Assembly: GCF_900096975.1 (NCBI RefSeq)
Contig: NZ_FMYQ01000014.1
Span: forward strand, 62,001-126,000
Source: Paraburkholderia lycopersici
Lineage (GTDB): Bacteria; Pseudomonadota; Gammaproteobacteria; Burkholderiales; Burkholderiaceae
Length of the DNA stretch: 64,000 nucleotides
Reading direction: 5' to 3'
This document shows, piece by piece, positions 8,246 through 16,802 of the stretch (positions are counted from its first letter, which is position 1; the number at the start of each line of letters is the position of its first letter). Below the pieces are notes generated by a model, which was given only the letters and a program-made list of their open reading frames with translations, did not search any database and was not told where the DNA came from. Made by a program: the position numbers and the translations under genes.

Positions 8246-10051
8246 TCAGTGCACGCCCATCATGATCAGATGCTCGACGCCGGGGCCGAGCGCGAGCGCG
8301 GGCACGTAGGTCAGCGCGCCGACCAGCAGCACGGTGCCGAGCAGCAGCACGACGAACAGCGGGCCGTGCGTGGGCAGCGTGCCGCCGGTCACGGCCAGCC
8401 GCTTCTTGCCGGCCAGCGAACCCGCGATGGCGAGCACCGGCACGATGGTCCCGAAGCGGCCGAACCACATCGCGATGGCCAGCATCGAGTTGTAGAACGG
8501 GGTGTTCACCGAGAGCCCCGCGAAGGCGCTGCCGTTGTTGTTCGCCGCCGAACTGAACGCGTAGAGGATCTCCGAGAAGCCGTGCGCGCCGGGATTGGCG
8601 ATGCCGGCCTTGCCGGCGTCGAGCAGCACGGCGATCGAGGTCCCCACGAGCACGAGCATCGGCGTGAGCAGCACGACGATCGACACCATCTTCATCTCGA
8701 ACGACTCGATCTTCTTGCCGACGTATTCGGGCGTGCGGCCGATCATGAGCCCCGCCACGAACACCGCGAGCAGCGCGAACACGAGCATCCCGTAGAGCCC
8801 CGAGCCGACCCCGCCGAAGATCACTTCGCCGAGCTGGATGAAGAGCATCGGGATCAGGCCGCCGAGCGGCGTGAGCGAGTCGTGCATCGCGTTCACGGCG
8901 CCGCACGAGGCGGCCGTGGTCGCGACGACGAAGATGCCCGTCTGCGCGATGCCAAAACGCGTTTCCTTGCCTTCCATGTTGCCGCCGGCCTGCAGCGCGC
9001 TCGCGTGCTGATCGACGTTGAGCGTGGCGAACATCGGATTGCCCGACTGTTCGGCCGACAGCGCGCAGCCCACGGCCACGGCGAACGCGACCGTCATTAC
9101 CGCGAGCACGGCGACGCCCTGCCTGCGGTCGCCCACCACGTTGCCGAACACGAGACACAGCGCGGCCGGAATGATCAGGATCGCCAACATTTCGACGACG
9201 TTCGAGAACGGCGTGGGGTTCTCGTACGGATGCGCCGAGTTCGCGTTGAAGAAGCCGCCGCCATTGGTGCCGAGCATCTTGATCGCGACCTGGGAGGCGA
9301 CCGGGCCCATGGCGAGCGTCTGCGTCGTCACCTTCGTGTCGACCGTGACGGCGTTGCCCTGCGCGTCCTTCACCGGATTGCCCTGGGCGTCGAGCTTCGG
9401 CGCGGCATAGGTCGTGGTCTGCAGCACGGGCACGTCCTGATACGCCTTGAAGTTCTGGATCATGCCCTGGCTCATCAGCAGCGCGGCGATGATCGCCGCC
9501 ATCGGCACGAGCACGTAGAGCGTCGTGCGGGTGAGATCGACCCAGAAGTTGCCGATGGTCTTCACCGAGTGGCGCGCAAAGCCGCGAATCAGCGCGACCA
9601 CGACCACGATGCCCGTCGCCGCCGAGAGAAAGTTCTGCACGGTGAAGCCGAGCATCTGCGTGAGGTAGCTCACGGTCTGCTCGGGCGAATAGTCCTGCCA
9701 GTTCGTGTTGGTGACGAAGCTGACGGCCGTGTTGAACGCGCCATCCACGGTCATCGGGCCGAACTGCTGCGGGTTGCCGGGCAGCCAGCCCTGGACGCGC
9801 AGCAGCAGGTAGAGGAACAGCGTGCCGAACAGGTTGAACGACACCGTGGCGAGCGCGTAGCGCTTCCAGTCCATCCCGGCCTGCGGATCGACGCCGGCCA
9901 CGCGATAGAGCAGGTTTTCGAGCGGCGCGAAGAGGCGCACGACGCGCGAGCGCCCGTCGAGCACGCGCGTCATGTAGCCCGATACGGGCACGGCGAGCGC
10001 GAGCAGGATGACGATGAAAAGCCCCGCCTGGAGCAGCGTGCTGGTATTCAT
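8246..10051 (-). CDS. kdpA: KdpA, potassium-binding and translocating subunit
   Basis: A 601-residue channel-like membrane protein of the superfamily of K+ transporters, which provides the selectivity filter of the Kdp pump. It has about ten hydrophobic spans. Conserved pieces include VSFVTNTNWQDYSPE, LGTNGGGFFNANSAHPYENPTP, ATTAASCGAVNAMHDSL, and the late segment FSSAANNNGSAFAGL. The start codon overlaps the kdpF stop (ATGA). Length is slightly above the E. coli protein (557). Confidence 0.97.
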   Translation of the reverse strand: MNTSTLLQAGLFIVILLALAVPVSGYMTRVLDGRSRVVRLFAPLENLLYRVAGVDPQAGMDWKRYALATVSFNLFGTLFLYLLLRVQGWLPGNPQQFGPMTVDGAFNTAVSFVTNTNWQDYSPEQTVSYLTQMLGFTVQNFLSAATGIVVVVALIRGFARHSVKTIGNFWVDLTRTTLYVLVPMAAIIAALLMSQGMIQNFKAYQDVPVLQTTTYAAPKLDAQGNPVKDAQGNAVTVDTKVTTQTLAMGPVASQVAIKMLGTNGGGFFNANSAHPYENPTPFSNVVEMLAILIIPAALCLVFGNVVGDRRQGVAVLAVMTVAFAVAVGCALSAEQSGNPMFATLNVDQHASALQAGGNMEGKETRFGIAQTGIFVVATTAASCGAVNAMHDSLTPLGGLIPMLFIQLGEVIFGGVGSGLYGMLVFALLAVFVAGLMIGRTPEYVGKKIESFEMKMVSIVVLLTPMLVLVGTSIAVLLDAGKAGIANPGAHGFSEILYAFSSAANNNGSAFAGLSVNTPFYNSMLAIAMWFGRFGTIVPVLAIAGSLAGKKRLAVTGGTLPTHGPLFVVLLLGTVLLVGALTYVPALALGPGVEHLIMMGVH

Positions 10052-10140
10052 TCGATATCCTCCGCGCGCAGCAGCGCATGGACGAGATAGACGAACAGCA
10101 GCAGCGTCGCCGCCCCCGATAGCCAGAAGATCCAGGTCAT
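10048..10140 (-). CDS. kdpF: KdpF, small stabilising subunit of the Kdp pump
   Basis: A 30-residue hydrophobic peptide (MTWIFWLSGAATLLLFVYLV, then HALLRAEDIE) with a single membrane helix. This is the typical size, composition and position for KdpF, which stabilises the KdpABC complex like a bound lipid. Its ATG overlaps the stop of the small ORF upstream, and its TGA overlaps the start of kdpA, so the three are translationally coupled. Confidence 0.9.
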   Translation of the reverse strand: MTWIFWLSGAATLLLFVYLVHALLRAEDIE

Positions 10141-10259
10141 GAGCGCACTCCCTTCACGCCCTGATCGCGGCGGTACTGCATGAGCTTGTCGCAGCCCGCG
10201 ATCAACGCGTATGTGAGCGCGGCGAAAGCCGCCAGCCCCCCGATATACAGCACATCCAT
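10137..10259 (-). CDS. small membrane protein upstream of kdpF
   Basis: A 40-residue ORF (MDVLYIGGLAAFAALTYALI, then AGCDKLMQYRRDQGVKGVRS) with one membrane helix and a positively charged tail. The ATG at 10259 has a GGAG ribosome binding site 9 bases upstream; an earlier ATG at 10274 would add five residues but has no such site. Its stop overlaps the kdpF start (ATGA). Position, coupling and topology suggest an extra Kdp-operon micropeptide, perhaps a leader or accessory subunit. I do not know a named family for it. Confidence 0.7.
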   Translation of the reverse strand: MDVLYIGGLAAFAALTYALIAGCDKLMQYRRDQGVKGVRS

Positions 10260-10329
10260 TGTCGTGTTCTCCATTCGCGGATGACGGATGGCTGCAAGGT
10301 ACCCGCTGACGCATTAAATCCGGATCAAA

Positions 10330-10365
10330 GGTGTCGGCGCTTGTATAAAAAACGCGTAAACGAGC
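10330..10365 (-). promoter_or_regulatory. candidate kdp promoter / KdpE-binding T-rich region
   Basis: About 70-100 bases upstream of the first kdp ORF the minus strand is unusually T-rich (TTTACG, CG, TTTTTTATAC at 10361-10340). E. coli KdpE binds a T-rich pair of half-sites of similar composition in front of its kdp promoter. The resemblance is loose, so this is an inferred operator and promoter region, lying between the kdp genes and the terminator of the neighbouring gene. Confidence 0.35.
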
Positions 10366-10383
10366 GGGTGCGGCAGGGAATGG

Positions 10384-10424
10384 AGAAGAAAAAAGGCGCG
10401 CAACGTTGGCGTTGCGCGCCTTTA
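10384..10424 (-). terminator. rho-independent terminator after the quinone oxidoreductase gene
   Basis: An 11-bp perfect stem (GGCGCGCAACG / CGTTGCGCGCC) with a 4-base loop occupies 10395-10420. Read on the minus strand it is followed by six T residues. It lies about 90 bases beyond the stop of the quinone oxidoreductase gene and insulates it from the kdp promoter. Confidence 0.9.
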
Positions 10425-10515
10425 GGGACGGCTGCAGCGAAGCAGGATAAAGGTCCGGTCAATGCGCCCGCGTCGATGGCACGGCGCGTGCGGCGCGCCG
10501 GCGCATCCGGTCGGC

Positions 10516-11490
10516 TCACGGCAGCAGCACCGTCGATCCCGTGGTCTTGCGCGCTTCGAGACCGGCGTGTGCCTGCCCCACGTCGCTCAGCGCGCAGCGC
10601 TGGTTGATCGACGTTTTCACCTTGCCCGAGGCGACCACGTCGAACAGCTCGGCGGCCATCGCTTCGTAATCGGCGCGTCTGGCGATGTAGGTGAAAAGCG
10701 TCGGGCGCGTGAAGAACAGCGAGCCGCGCCCCGCGAACTCCGACGAATCGATCGGCGGCAGCGGCCCCGACGCATTGCCGAAACTCACGAACATGCCCAG
10801 CGGCGCGAGACAGTCGAGCGATTTCGTGTAGGTATCCTTGCCGATGGAGTCGTACACCACGGGCACGCCCACGCCGTTGGTTATCTCGCGCACGCGCGCC
10901 GTGAAGTCCTCGCGCGTGTAGACGATCGGATGGTCGCAGCCGTGCGCTTTCGCGATCGCGGCTTTTTCGTCCGATCCCACGGTGCCGATCACGGTCGCCC
11001 CGAGCGCCTTCGCCCACTGGCACACGATGAGGCCCACGCCGCCCGCCGCCGCCTGGATGACGATGGTGTCGCCGGCCTTCACGCGGTACGTGCGGCGCAG
11101 CAGGTATTGGGCGGTGAGGCCCTGCAGCATGATCGAAGCGGCCGCTTCGTCGCCGATCGCGTCCGGCAGCTTGATCACCTGGTCGGCGCGCAGCACGCGC
11201 TCCTGCGCGTAGGCGCCCGGCGGACGCGCGACATAGGCCACGCGGTCGCCCACCTTCAGCGCGCTCACGCCCTCGCCCACGGCCGTCACCTCGCCCGCCG
11301 CCTCCATGCCGAGTCCGGCGGGCAGCGGTTGCGGATAAAGGCCGGTGCGAAAGTACACGTCGATGTAATTGAGGCCGCACGCGCTCTGGCGCAGACGCAC
11401 CTCGCCCTCGCCCGGCTCGCCCACCTCGACGTCCACCCACTTCATCACTTCGGGGCCGCCGGTTTTGTCGTAACGGATTGCCTTGGTCAT
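10516..11490 (-). CDS. NAD(P)H:quinone oxidoreductase, zeta-crystallin type
   Basis: A 324-residue medium-chain dehydrogenase/reductase of the QorA family, which reduces quinones with NADPH. The GroES-like part is at about 1-120 (GLNYIDVYFRTGLYPQPLPA, AGEVTAVGEGV, GDRVAY). The Rossmann domain has AAGGVG at residues 148-153. No catalytic-zinc cysteine/histidine set is evident, as in other quinone oxidoreductases. The ATG at 11490 has a strong AAGGAGA site; the open frame upstream lacks similarity. It follows mgsA on the same strand with a 69-base gap and ends at a clear terminator. Confidence 0.92.
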   Translation of the reverse strand: MTKAIRYDKTGGPEVMKWVDVEVGEPGEGEVRLRQSACGLNYIDVYFRTGLYPQPLPAGLGMEAAGEVTAVGEGVSALKVGDRVAYVARPPGAYAQERVLRADQVIKLPDAIGDEAAASIMLQGLTAQYLLRRTYRVKAGDTIVIQAAAGGVGLIVCQWAKALGATVIGTVGSDEKAAIAKAHGCDHPIVYTREDFTARVREITNGVGVPVVYDSIGKDTYTKSLDCLAPLGMFVSFGNASGPLPPIDSSEFAGRGSLFFTRPTLFTYIARRADYEAMAAELFDVVASGKVKTSINQRCALSDVGQAHAGLEARKTTGSTVLLP

Positions 11491-11559
11491 CACGTCTCCT
11501 TGCAGTTCTCCTGGTTGCTGGCTGGATGGCGCGCACCTGACGCGCACGTCACGCGCGTG

Positions 11560-11949
11560 TCAGATTGCGTCTTTCTGGCGCTGCGTGAGCACGTCGAGCA
11601 GCATGCGCGCCGTCGAAATGTTCGTCGCGCACGGCACGTCGTGCACGTCGCACGCGCGCACGAGCGCGTTGATGTCGGGCTCGTGCGGCTGCGGCGTCAT
11701 CGGGTCGCGCAGGAAGATCACGATGTCGATGTTGCCTTCGGCCAGACGCGCGCCGATCTGCAGGTCGCCGCCATGCGGGCCGGAGAGCATGCGCTCGACG
11801 TTCAGGCCGGTCGCGGCCTCGATGCGCGAGCCGGTCGTGCCGGTGGCGATGATCTCGCAGTGACGCAGCGTATCGACGTATTCGCCCGCCAGCTTGACGA
11901 TGTCTTCCTTCTTGTGGTCATGCGCGATCAGTGCGACGCGGGTTGGCAT
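11560..11949 (-). CDS. mgsA: methylglyoxal synthase
   Basis: A 129-residue enzyme converting dihydroxyacetone phosphate to methylglyoxal and phosphate, a phosphate-releasing bypass of glycolysis. His10, Asp62 (GGDLQ), Asp82 (FLRDP) and Asp92 (HEPD) correspond to the E. coli active-site residues His19, Asp71, Asp91 and Asp101 with a constant offset of nine, because the N-terminus is shorter. TGTTG for phosphate binding is present at 36-40. An AAGGAG site precedes the ATG. The neighbouring oxidoreductases might act on reactive carbonyls, but that is only suggested by position. Confidence 0.96.
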   Translation of the reverse strand: MPTRVALIAHDHKKEDIVKLAGEYVDTLRHCEIIATGTTGSRIEAATGLNVERMLSGPHGGDLQIGARLAEGNIDIVIFLRDPMTPQPHEPDINALVRACDVHDVPCATNISTARMLLDVLTQRQKDAI

Positions 11950-12114
11950 GGCGTGAGGCTCCTTGATGTGAGGGTTGCGTGCCGGGTTGTCGTGATGCGC
12001 CGCAGGGGGCGGCGCGCCGTTAGAGGATGGCGCACCCGGTTCGGGGCGGCCGGACCTCGCACGGGCCGGCCGCGCGCTGCTCGACGGCGAGCCCGGAAGT
12101 ATCCGCGGGACAAG

Positions 12115-12894
12115 TCAATAGGTGCCCGGATAAGCCCCGCCGTCGATCAGCCAGTTCTGCCCGGTAATGTAGCCCGCGTGAGCGCTGCACAGGAATGCAC
12201 AGGCTCGGCCGAATTCCTCCGGCGTGCCGAGGCGCCCGGCGGGAATCGTCTGAATGCGGCGTGCCCGCGCTTCGTCCTCCGAAATATGGTTCGCCTTCGC
12301 CTGCGCGACGATGGTGGCGTGGATGCGGTCGGTGTCGAATGCGCCCGGCAGCAGGTTGTTGATCGTGACGCCCGTGGCCGCGACCTGGCGCGCCACGCCC
12401 GCGACGAAGCCCGTGAGACCCGAGCGCGCGCCGTTCGAGAGGCCGAGCACGTCGATCGGCGCCTTCACCGAGGAGCTCGTGATGTTGACGATGCGCCCGA
12501 AGCCGCGCGCGATCATGCCGTCGATGGTGGCCTGGATCAGCGCGATCGGCGTGAGCATGTTCGCCTCCAGCGCCGCGATCCACGCTTCGTGCGTGTACTT
12601 GCGGAAGTCGCCCGGCGGCGGCCCGCCCGCGTTGTTCACGAGAATGTCCGGCGAGGGGCAGGCGGCGAGCGCGGCGGCGCGGCCCGTTTGCGTGGTGATG
12701 TCGCAGGCCACCGCCTTCACCTCCACGCCCGCGCTCGCGCGGATCCGGGCGGCGGTCTCCTCGAGCGTCTGCTCGGTGCGCGCGACGATCGTCACGTCGA
12801 CGCCTTCGGCGGCGAGCGCCTCGGCGCAGCCGCGCCCGAGCCCCTTGCTGGCCGCGCACACCAGCGCGGTGCGTCCTGCGATGCCCATGTCCAT
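12115..12894 (-). CDS. SDR family protein lacking the usual YxxxK pair
   Basis: A 259-residue short-chain dehydrogenase/reductase fold. The cofactor loop is ASKGLG at residues 15-20, with NNAG at 87-90 and the C-terminal GQNWLIDGG. The Ser-containing strand is present (NITSSS, 137-142). However, the following helix, where YxxxK should stand, reads DVLGLSNGARSGL (148-160) with neither Tyr nor Lys. Either the protein uses other residues or it is a non-catalytic or divergent member. The start at 12894 (MDMGIAG) has AAGGA about 10 bases upstream; 12936 is an alternative. Substrate unknown. Confidence 0.88.
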   Translation of the reverse strand: MDMGIAGRTALVCAASKGLGRGCAEALAAEGVDVTIVARTEQTLEETAARIRASAGVEVKAVACDITTQTGRAAALAACPSPDILVNNAGGPPPGDFRKYTHEAWIAALEANMLTPIALIQATIDGMIARGFGRIVNITSSSVKAPIDVLGLSNGARSGLTGFVAGVARQVAATGVTINNLLPGAFDTDRIHATIVAQAKANHISEDEARARRIQTIPAGRLGTPEEFGRACAFLCSAHAGYITGQNWLIDGGAYPGTY

Positions 12895-13253
12895 CGTATT
12901 CGTGTCCTTGTTGCGTGGATGTCCGTCATGTGACAAGTCGCGCGCGGCCGGGCCACGCGCCGTGCCGCCCTGCGACCTTTGTTCGATTCTAGAAGAATCG
13001 GGCGCGCCGCGTGGAGCGCCGGCGGCGGCGCCCGGTTCCCCGCCGAGTCACCGCCGGCTCCCTCTTGGTTCCTGCCCAGTTCCCGTATACTTGCGCCTGT
13101 AGCGCGGCCCGGCGCCTTCGCAAGCCCCACCCGCTTGCCGCGCGCGGCGGCCCGTGTTCGCCGCAATCGCGCAATCCGGGCGCCCCGCTTCGGACCCGCG
13201 CGGCAGCGGCACGACCGATTCCCCGATTCCCTTGCAGCCTCGTGCGCCCCGCC
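12895..13253. other. divergent intergenic region between the SDR gene and upp
   Basis: No gene is evident. It contains a perfect inverted repeat CGATTCT-AGA-AGAATCG at 12984-13000, whose minus strand includes TAGAAT as a possible -10 for the SDR gene. On the plus strand TTGGTT (13065-13070) and TATACT (13086-13091), 15 bases apart, could form a weak upp promoter, giving a leader of about 155 bases. Confidence 0.5.
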
Positions 13254-13904
13254 ATGAAACAGGACAGCCGTTTCCCGAATCTCTTCATCCTCGATCACCC
13301 GCTGATTCAGCACAAGCTCACGCACATGCGCGACAAGGACACGTCCACGCGCACGTTCCGCGAGCTGCTGCGCGAGATCACGCTGCTGATGGGCTATGAA
13401 ATCACGCGCGCGCTGCCCATGACGACGCGCCGCGTGCAGACGCCGCTCGTCGAAATCGACGCGCCCGTGATCGCGGGCAAGAAGCTTGCCATCGTGCCCG
13501 TGCTGCGCGCGGGCGTGGGCATGTCCGACGGCCTGCTCGAACTGATCCCGTCGGCGCGCGTGGGCCATATCGGCGTGTATCGCGCCGACGACCATCGCCC
13601 GGTCGAGTATCTCGTGCGCCTGCCCGACCTCGAGGACCGCACGTTCATCCTCTGCGATCCGATGGTCGCGACAGGCTACTCGGCGGCGCACGCCATCGAC
13701 GTGCTCAAGCGCCGCGGCGTGCCCGGCGAGCGCATTCTGTTCCTCGCGCTCGTGGCCGCGCCCGAGGGCGTGGAGGTGTTCCAGAAGGCGCACCCGGACG
13801 TGAAACTCTACGTGGCGTCGCTCGATTCGCACCTCAACGACCACGCCTACATCGTTCCGGGCCTCGGCGACGCCGGCGACCGGCTGTTCGGCACGAAGAA
13901 CTGA
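13254..13904 (+). CDS. upp: uracil phosphoribosyltransferase
   Basis: A 216-residue pyrimidine salvage enzyme forming UMP from uracil and PRPP in the cytosol. Family landmarks are TRRVQTPLVEI, VPVLRAGVGMSDG, the PRPP-binding stretch ILCDPMVATGYSA, and the uracil-binding end YIVPGLGDAGDRLFGT. The start is set at MKQDSRFPN because the preceding open frame has no similarity, although no strong ribosome binding site is visible before it. It is a single gene with a long leader. Confidence 0.97.
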   Translation: MKQDSRFPNLFILDHPLIQHKLTHMRDKDTSTRTFRELLREITLLMGYEITRALPMTTRRVQTPLVEIDAPVIAGKKLAIVPVLRAGVGMSDGLLELIPSARVGHIGVYRADDHRPVEYLVRLPDLEDRTFILCDPMVATGYSAAHAIDVLKRRGVPGERILFLALVAAPEGVEVFQKAHPDVKLYVASLDSHLNDHAYIVPGLGDAGDRLFGTKN

Positions 13905-14349
13905 GGCCTGCGCATACGGGCCGCCCGCCCAGGCCGGACCGTCCCAGCGCCCCTCCCGGCCGCACGTTCGCGGCCGGCGCGCTCCCGCCACAAACGGCGA
14001 TCGCCGTGCGTTTCGTCACGTCGCACGGCGAAGCCGGGCGGTCCCGGCGTGATAAAATTCAGATCCACCTGAACGGGCGCGCCCCCGAATCCAGCCGGGC
14101 GGGCGCGGCGCCGGCTTGGCGCGAAAGCGCCGCACGGCTTGCATCAACGCCATGCGGCCGCGCCGCCAGCGCGCCGGCGCCACGAGGCGCGGCCGGCAAA
14201 GCAAGGGCGGACAGGACACTCAAGGGCGCACCGGCTCGCGCGCGCACGTCATCGGCATGGCGGCGCTGGCGCGAAGCCGCCCCGGGAACACGCAACGACA
14301 ACAGCACATTGCACACTGCACGCGCGCCGCGCGTGCGACGGAGAAAGGT
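13905..14349. other. intergenic region between upp and yebC
   Basis: A 445-base stretch without a credible gene. A GC-rich hairpin (CCGGCCGC / GCGGCCGG, 13956-13977) follows upp but lacks a T-tract, so it is at best a weak terminator. At 14050-14058 the sequence TGATAAAAT looks like an extended -10 promoter on the plus strand for yebC, which would give a leader close to 280 bases. Confidence 0.5.
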
Positions 14350-15078
14350 ATGGCGGGTCATTCGAAATGGGCCAACATCAAGCACAAGAAAGCCGCAGCT
14401 GATGCGAAGCGCGGCAAGGTCTGGACGCGGCTCATCAAGGAAATCCAGGTCGCGGCGCGACTGGGCGGCGGCGACATCGACACGAACCCGCGCCTGCGCC
14501 TCGCTGTCGACAAGGCGACCGACGCGAACATGCCCAAGGACAACATCAACCGCGCGATCCAGCGCGGCGTGGGCGGCGTGGACGGCGCAAGCTACGAGGA
14601 AATCCGCTACGAAGGCTACGGCATCGGCGGCGCGGCCGTCATCGTCGACACGATGACCGACAACCGCACCCGCACCGTCGCGGAAGTTCGCCACGCGTTC
14701 TCGAAGTTCGGCGGCAACATGGGCACGGACGGCTCGGTGTCGTTCATGTTCGATCACGTCGGCCAGTTCGTGTTCGCGCCGGGCACGCCCGAAGACGCGC
14801 TCATGAACGCCGCGCTCGAAGCGGGCGCCGACGACGTCGTGACGAACGATGACGGCTCCATCGAAGTGGTGTGCCCGCCGTTCGACTTCCCGAAGGTGAA
14901 ATCCGCGCTCGAAGCCGCGGGCTTCAAGGCGGAAATGGCCGAAGTCACCATGAAGCCGCAAACCGAGGTCGAATTCACGGGCGACGACGCCGTGAAAATG
15001 CAAAAGCTGCTCGACGCGCTCGAGAACCTGGACGACGTCCAGGAGGTGTACACCAACGCGTCGATCGCCGAGGAATAA
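14350..15078 (+). CDS. yebC: YebC/PmpR family protein
   Basis: A 242-residue protein beginning MAGHSKWANIKHKK, the fixed signature of the YebC/TACO1 family. It also has DTNPRLRLA and the stretch MPKDNINRAIQRG. Members have been described as DNA-binding regulators (PmpR), and more recently as translation factors that relieve ribosome stalling at proline runs. The size is standard. The ATG is preceded by GAGAAAGG. The gene stands alone, followed by a hairpin and purD. Confidence 0.95.
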   Translation: MAGHSKWANIKHKKAAADAKRGKVWTRLIKEIQVAARLGGGDIDTNPRLRLAVDKATDANMPKDNINRAIQRGVGGVDGASYEEIRYEGYGIGGAAVIVDTMTDNRTRTVAEVRHAFSKFGGNMGTDGSVSFMFDHVGQFVFAPGTPEDALMNAALEAGADDVVTNDDGSIEVVCPPFDFPKVKSALEAAGFKAEMAEVTMKPQTEVEFTGDDAVKMQKLLDALENLDDVQEVYTNASIAEE

Positions 15079-15120
15079 GGCGTCGGCCCGGGCGGCCCGC
15101 CGCCCGCATGCGATTTTTAC

Positions 15121-15143
15121 GGCCGGCGCACTGTGCGCCGGCC
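15121..15143 (+). terminator. hairpin between yebC and purD, weak terminator or attenuator
   Basis: A perfect 10-bp stem (GGCCGGCGCA / TGCGCCGGCC) with a 3-base loop lies 42 bases after the yebC stop. The T-rich stretch after it is interrupted (GCAACTGTTTC), so termination may be partial. Confidence 0.45.
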
Positions 15144-15179
15144 GCAACTGTTTCTGGTTCAGGTCTTTCGGGGATTCAC

Positions 15180-16454
15180 ATGAAGTTACTCGTCGTCGGT
15201 TCTGGCGGCCGCGAACATGCGCTGGCGTGGAAGCTCGCGCAGGCGCCGCGCGTGCAACTCGTCTACGTCGCACCCGGCAACGGCGGCACCGCGCAGGACG
15301 AGCGGCTCGCCAACATCGACATCACGGACATCCACGAGCTCGCCGATTTCGCCGAGCGCGAGCAGGTCGCCCTCACCGTGGTCGGCCCGGAAGCGCCGCT
15401 CGCGGCGGGCATCGTCAACGTGTTCCGCCAGCGCGGCCTGAAGGTGTTCGGCCCGTCGAAGGAAGCGGCACAGCTCGAAAGCTCGAAGGACTTCGCCAAG
15501 GCGTTCATGAAGCGCCACAACATCCCGACCGCGGCCTACGAGACCTTCTCGGACGCCACGGCCGCGCACGCCTACGTCGAGAAGAACGGCGCGCCGATCG
15601 TCATCAAGGCCGACGGCCTCGCCGCGGGCAAAGGCGTCGTGGTGGCGATGTCGCTGGAAGAAGCGCATCAGGCCATCGACATGATGCTCGCCGACAACAA
15701 GCTCGGCGACGCCGGCGCGCGCGTGGTGATCGAAGAGTTCCTCGCGGGCGAGGAGGCGAGCTTCATCGTCATGGTGGACGGCAAGCACGTGCTGCCGCTC
15801 GCGTCGAGCCAGGACCACAAGCGCCTGCTCGACGGCGACCAGGGCCCGAACACGGGCGGCATGGGCGCCTACTCGCCCGCGCCCGTCGTCACGCCGCAAC
15901 TGCACGCGCGCGTGATGCGCGAAATCATCCTGCCGACGGTGGCGGGCATGGAGAAGGAAGGCATCCGCTACACGGGCTTCCTCTACGCCGGCCTCATGAT
16001 CGACGCGCAGGGCAACCCGAAGACGCTCGAGTTCAACTGCCGCATGGGCGACCCCGAGACGCAGCCGATCATGGCGCGCCTGAAGGGCGACTTCTCGAAG
16101 GTCGTGGAACACGCGATCGCGGGCACGCTGAACCAGGTCGAACTCGAATGGGACCGCCGCACGGCGCTCGGCGTCGTGCTCGCGGCGCACAACTACCCGG
16201 ATACGCCGCGCAAGGGCGACCGCATCAGCGAGATCCCGGCCGAGACCGCCGATTCCGTGACGTTCCACGCAGGCACGCAGCTCGTGGACGGCAAGCTCGT
16301 GACGTCGGGCGGCCGCGTGCTGTGCGTGGTCGGCCTCGCCGATTCGGTGCGCAGCGCGCAGAGCGTGGCGTATGAGACCGTGAACCGCATCTCGTTCGAC
16401 GGCATGCAGTATCGCCACGACATCGGCTATCGCGCCGCAGGACGCAAGCAGTAA
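15180..16454 (+). CDS. purD: phosphoribosylamine-glycine ligase
   Basis: A 424-residue ATP-grasp enzyme catalysing step two of purine synthesis: phosphoribosylamine plus glycine plus ATP gives GAR. It has the N-terminal motif VVGSGGREHALAWKLA, VVGPEAPLAAG, the ATP-grasp segments VIKADGLAAGKGVVVA and NTGGMGAYSP, and the metal-site region LEFNCRMGDPETQ. GGGGA precedes the ATG. The next gene downstream is hemF, after a gene-free gap of 348 bases. Confidence 0.97.
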   Translation: MKLLVVGSGGREHALAWKLAQAPRVQLVYVAPGNGGTAQDERLANIDITDIHELADFAEREQVALTVVGPEAPLAAGIVNVFRQRGLKVFGPSKEAAQLESSKDFAKAFMKRHNIPTAAYETFSDATAAHAYVEKNGAPIVIKADGLAAGKGVVVAMSLEEAHQAIDMMLADNKLGDAGARVVIEEFLAGEEASFIVMVDGKHVLPLASSQDHKRLLDGDQGPNTGGMGAYSPAPVVTPQLHARVMREIILPTVAGMEKEGIRYTGFLYAGLMIDAQGNPKTLEFNCRMGDPETQPIMARLKGDFSKVVEHAIAGTLNQVELEWDRRTALGVVLAAHNYPDTPRKGDRISEIPAETADSVTFHAGTQLVDGKLVTSGGRVLCVVGLADSVRSAQSVAYETVNRISFDGMQYRHDIGYRAAGRKQ

Positions 16455-16802
16455 ACGCAAGGGTTCTTCGGGGCCGCGAGCACTCATGCGGCCCCCAAAG
16501 ACACGAGCCGCCGCTCGCGCCTCGCTCTACATGCGTCTCCCCGCCGCTCCCTGTGGCCTGCGCGCAACGGCCCCGGCGGCCGATTCGTCCGGGCACCCGC
16601 GTTCGTCGCGCAGTTCGCCGTACAACAGGCCGAAGCGAGCACGCCAGCGCAGCGGCGTGACTGTGTTGTCGGGCACGGCCGACGCAACGCTGATAACGGC
16701 GTCGGGCGTCGCGCCAATCGGCGCTACACTGCCGCTGTCAGACCGCCCCGGGGCGGCCTATCCGAGTAACCTGAATCCGGCGCCGCCGCCCCCATTTCAT
16801 CG
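16455..16802. other. intergenic region between purD and hemF
   Basis: A 348-base gap without a supported gene; the open frames here lack family character. An 8-bp hairpin (GGGGCCGC / GCGGCCCC, 16470-16495) lies just after purD but has no T-tract. TACACT at 16725-16730 could be a -10 box for hemF, without a good -35. Confidence 0.5.

Noticed and set aside
13956..13977. Hairpin after upp as a terminator
   Set aside because: The stem is good but there is no T-tract, so I mention it only in the intergenic entry.
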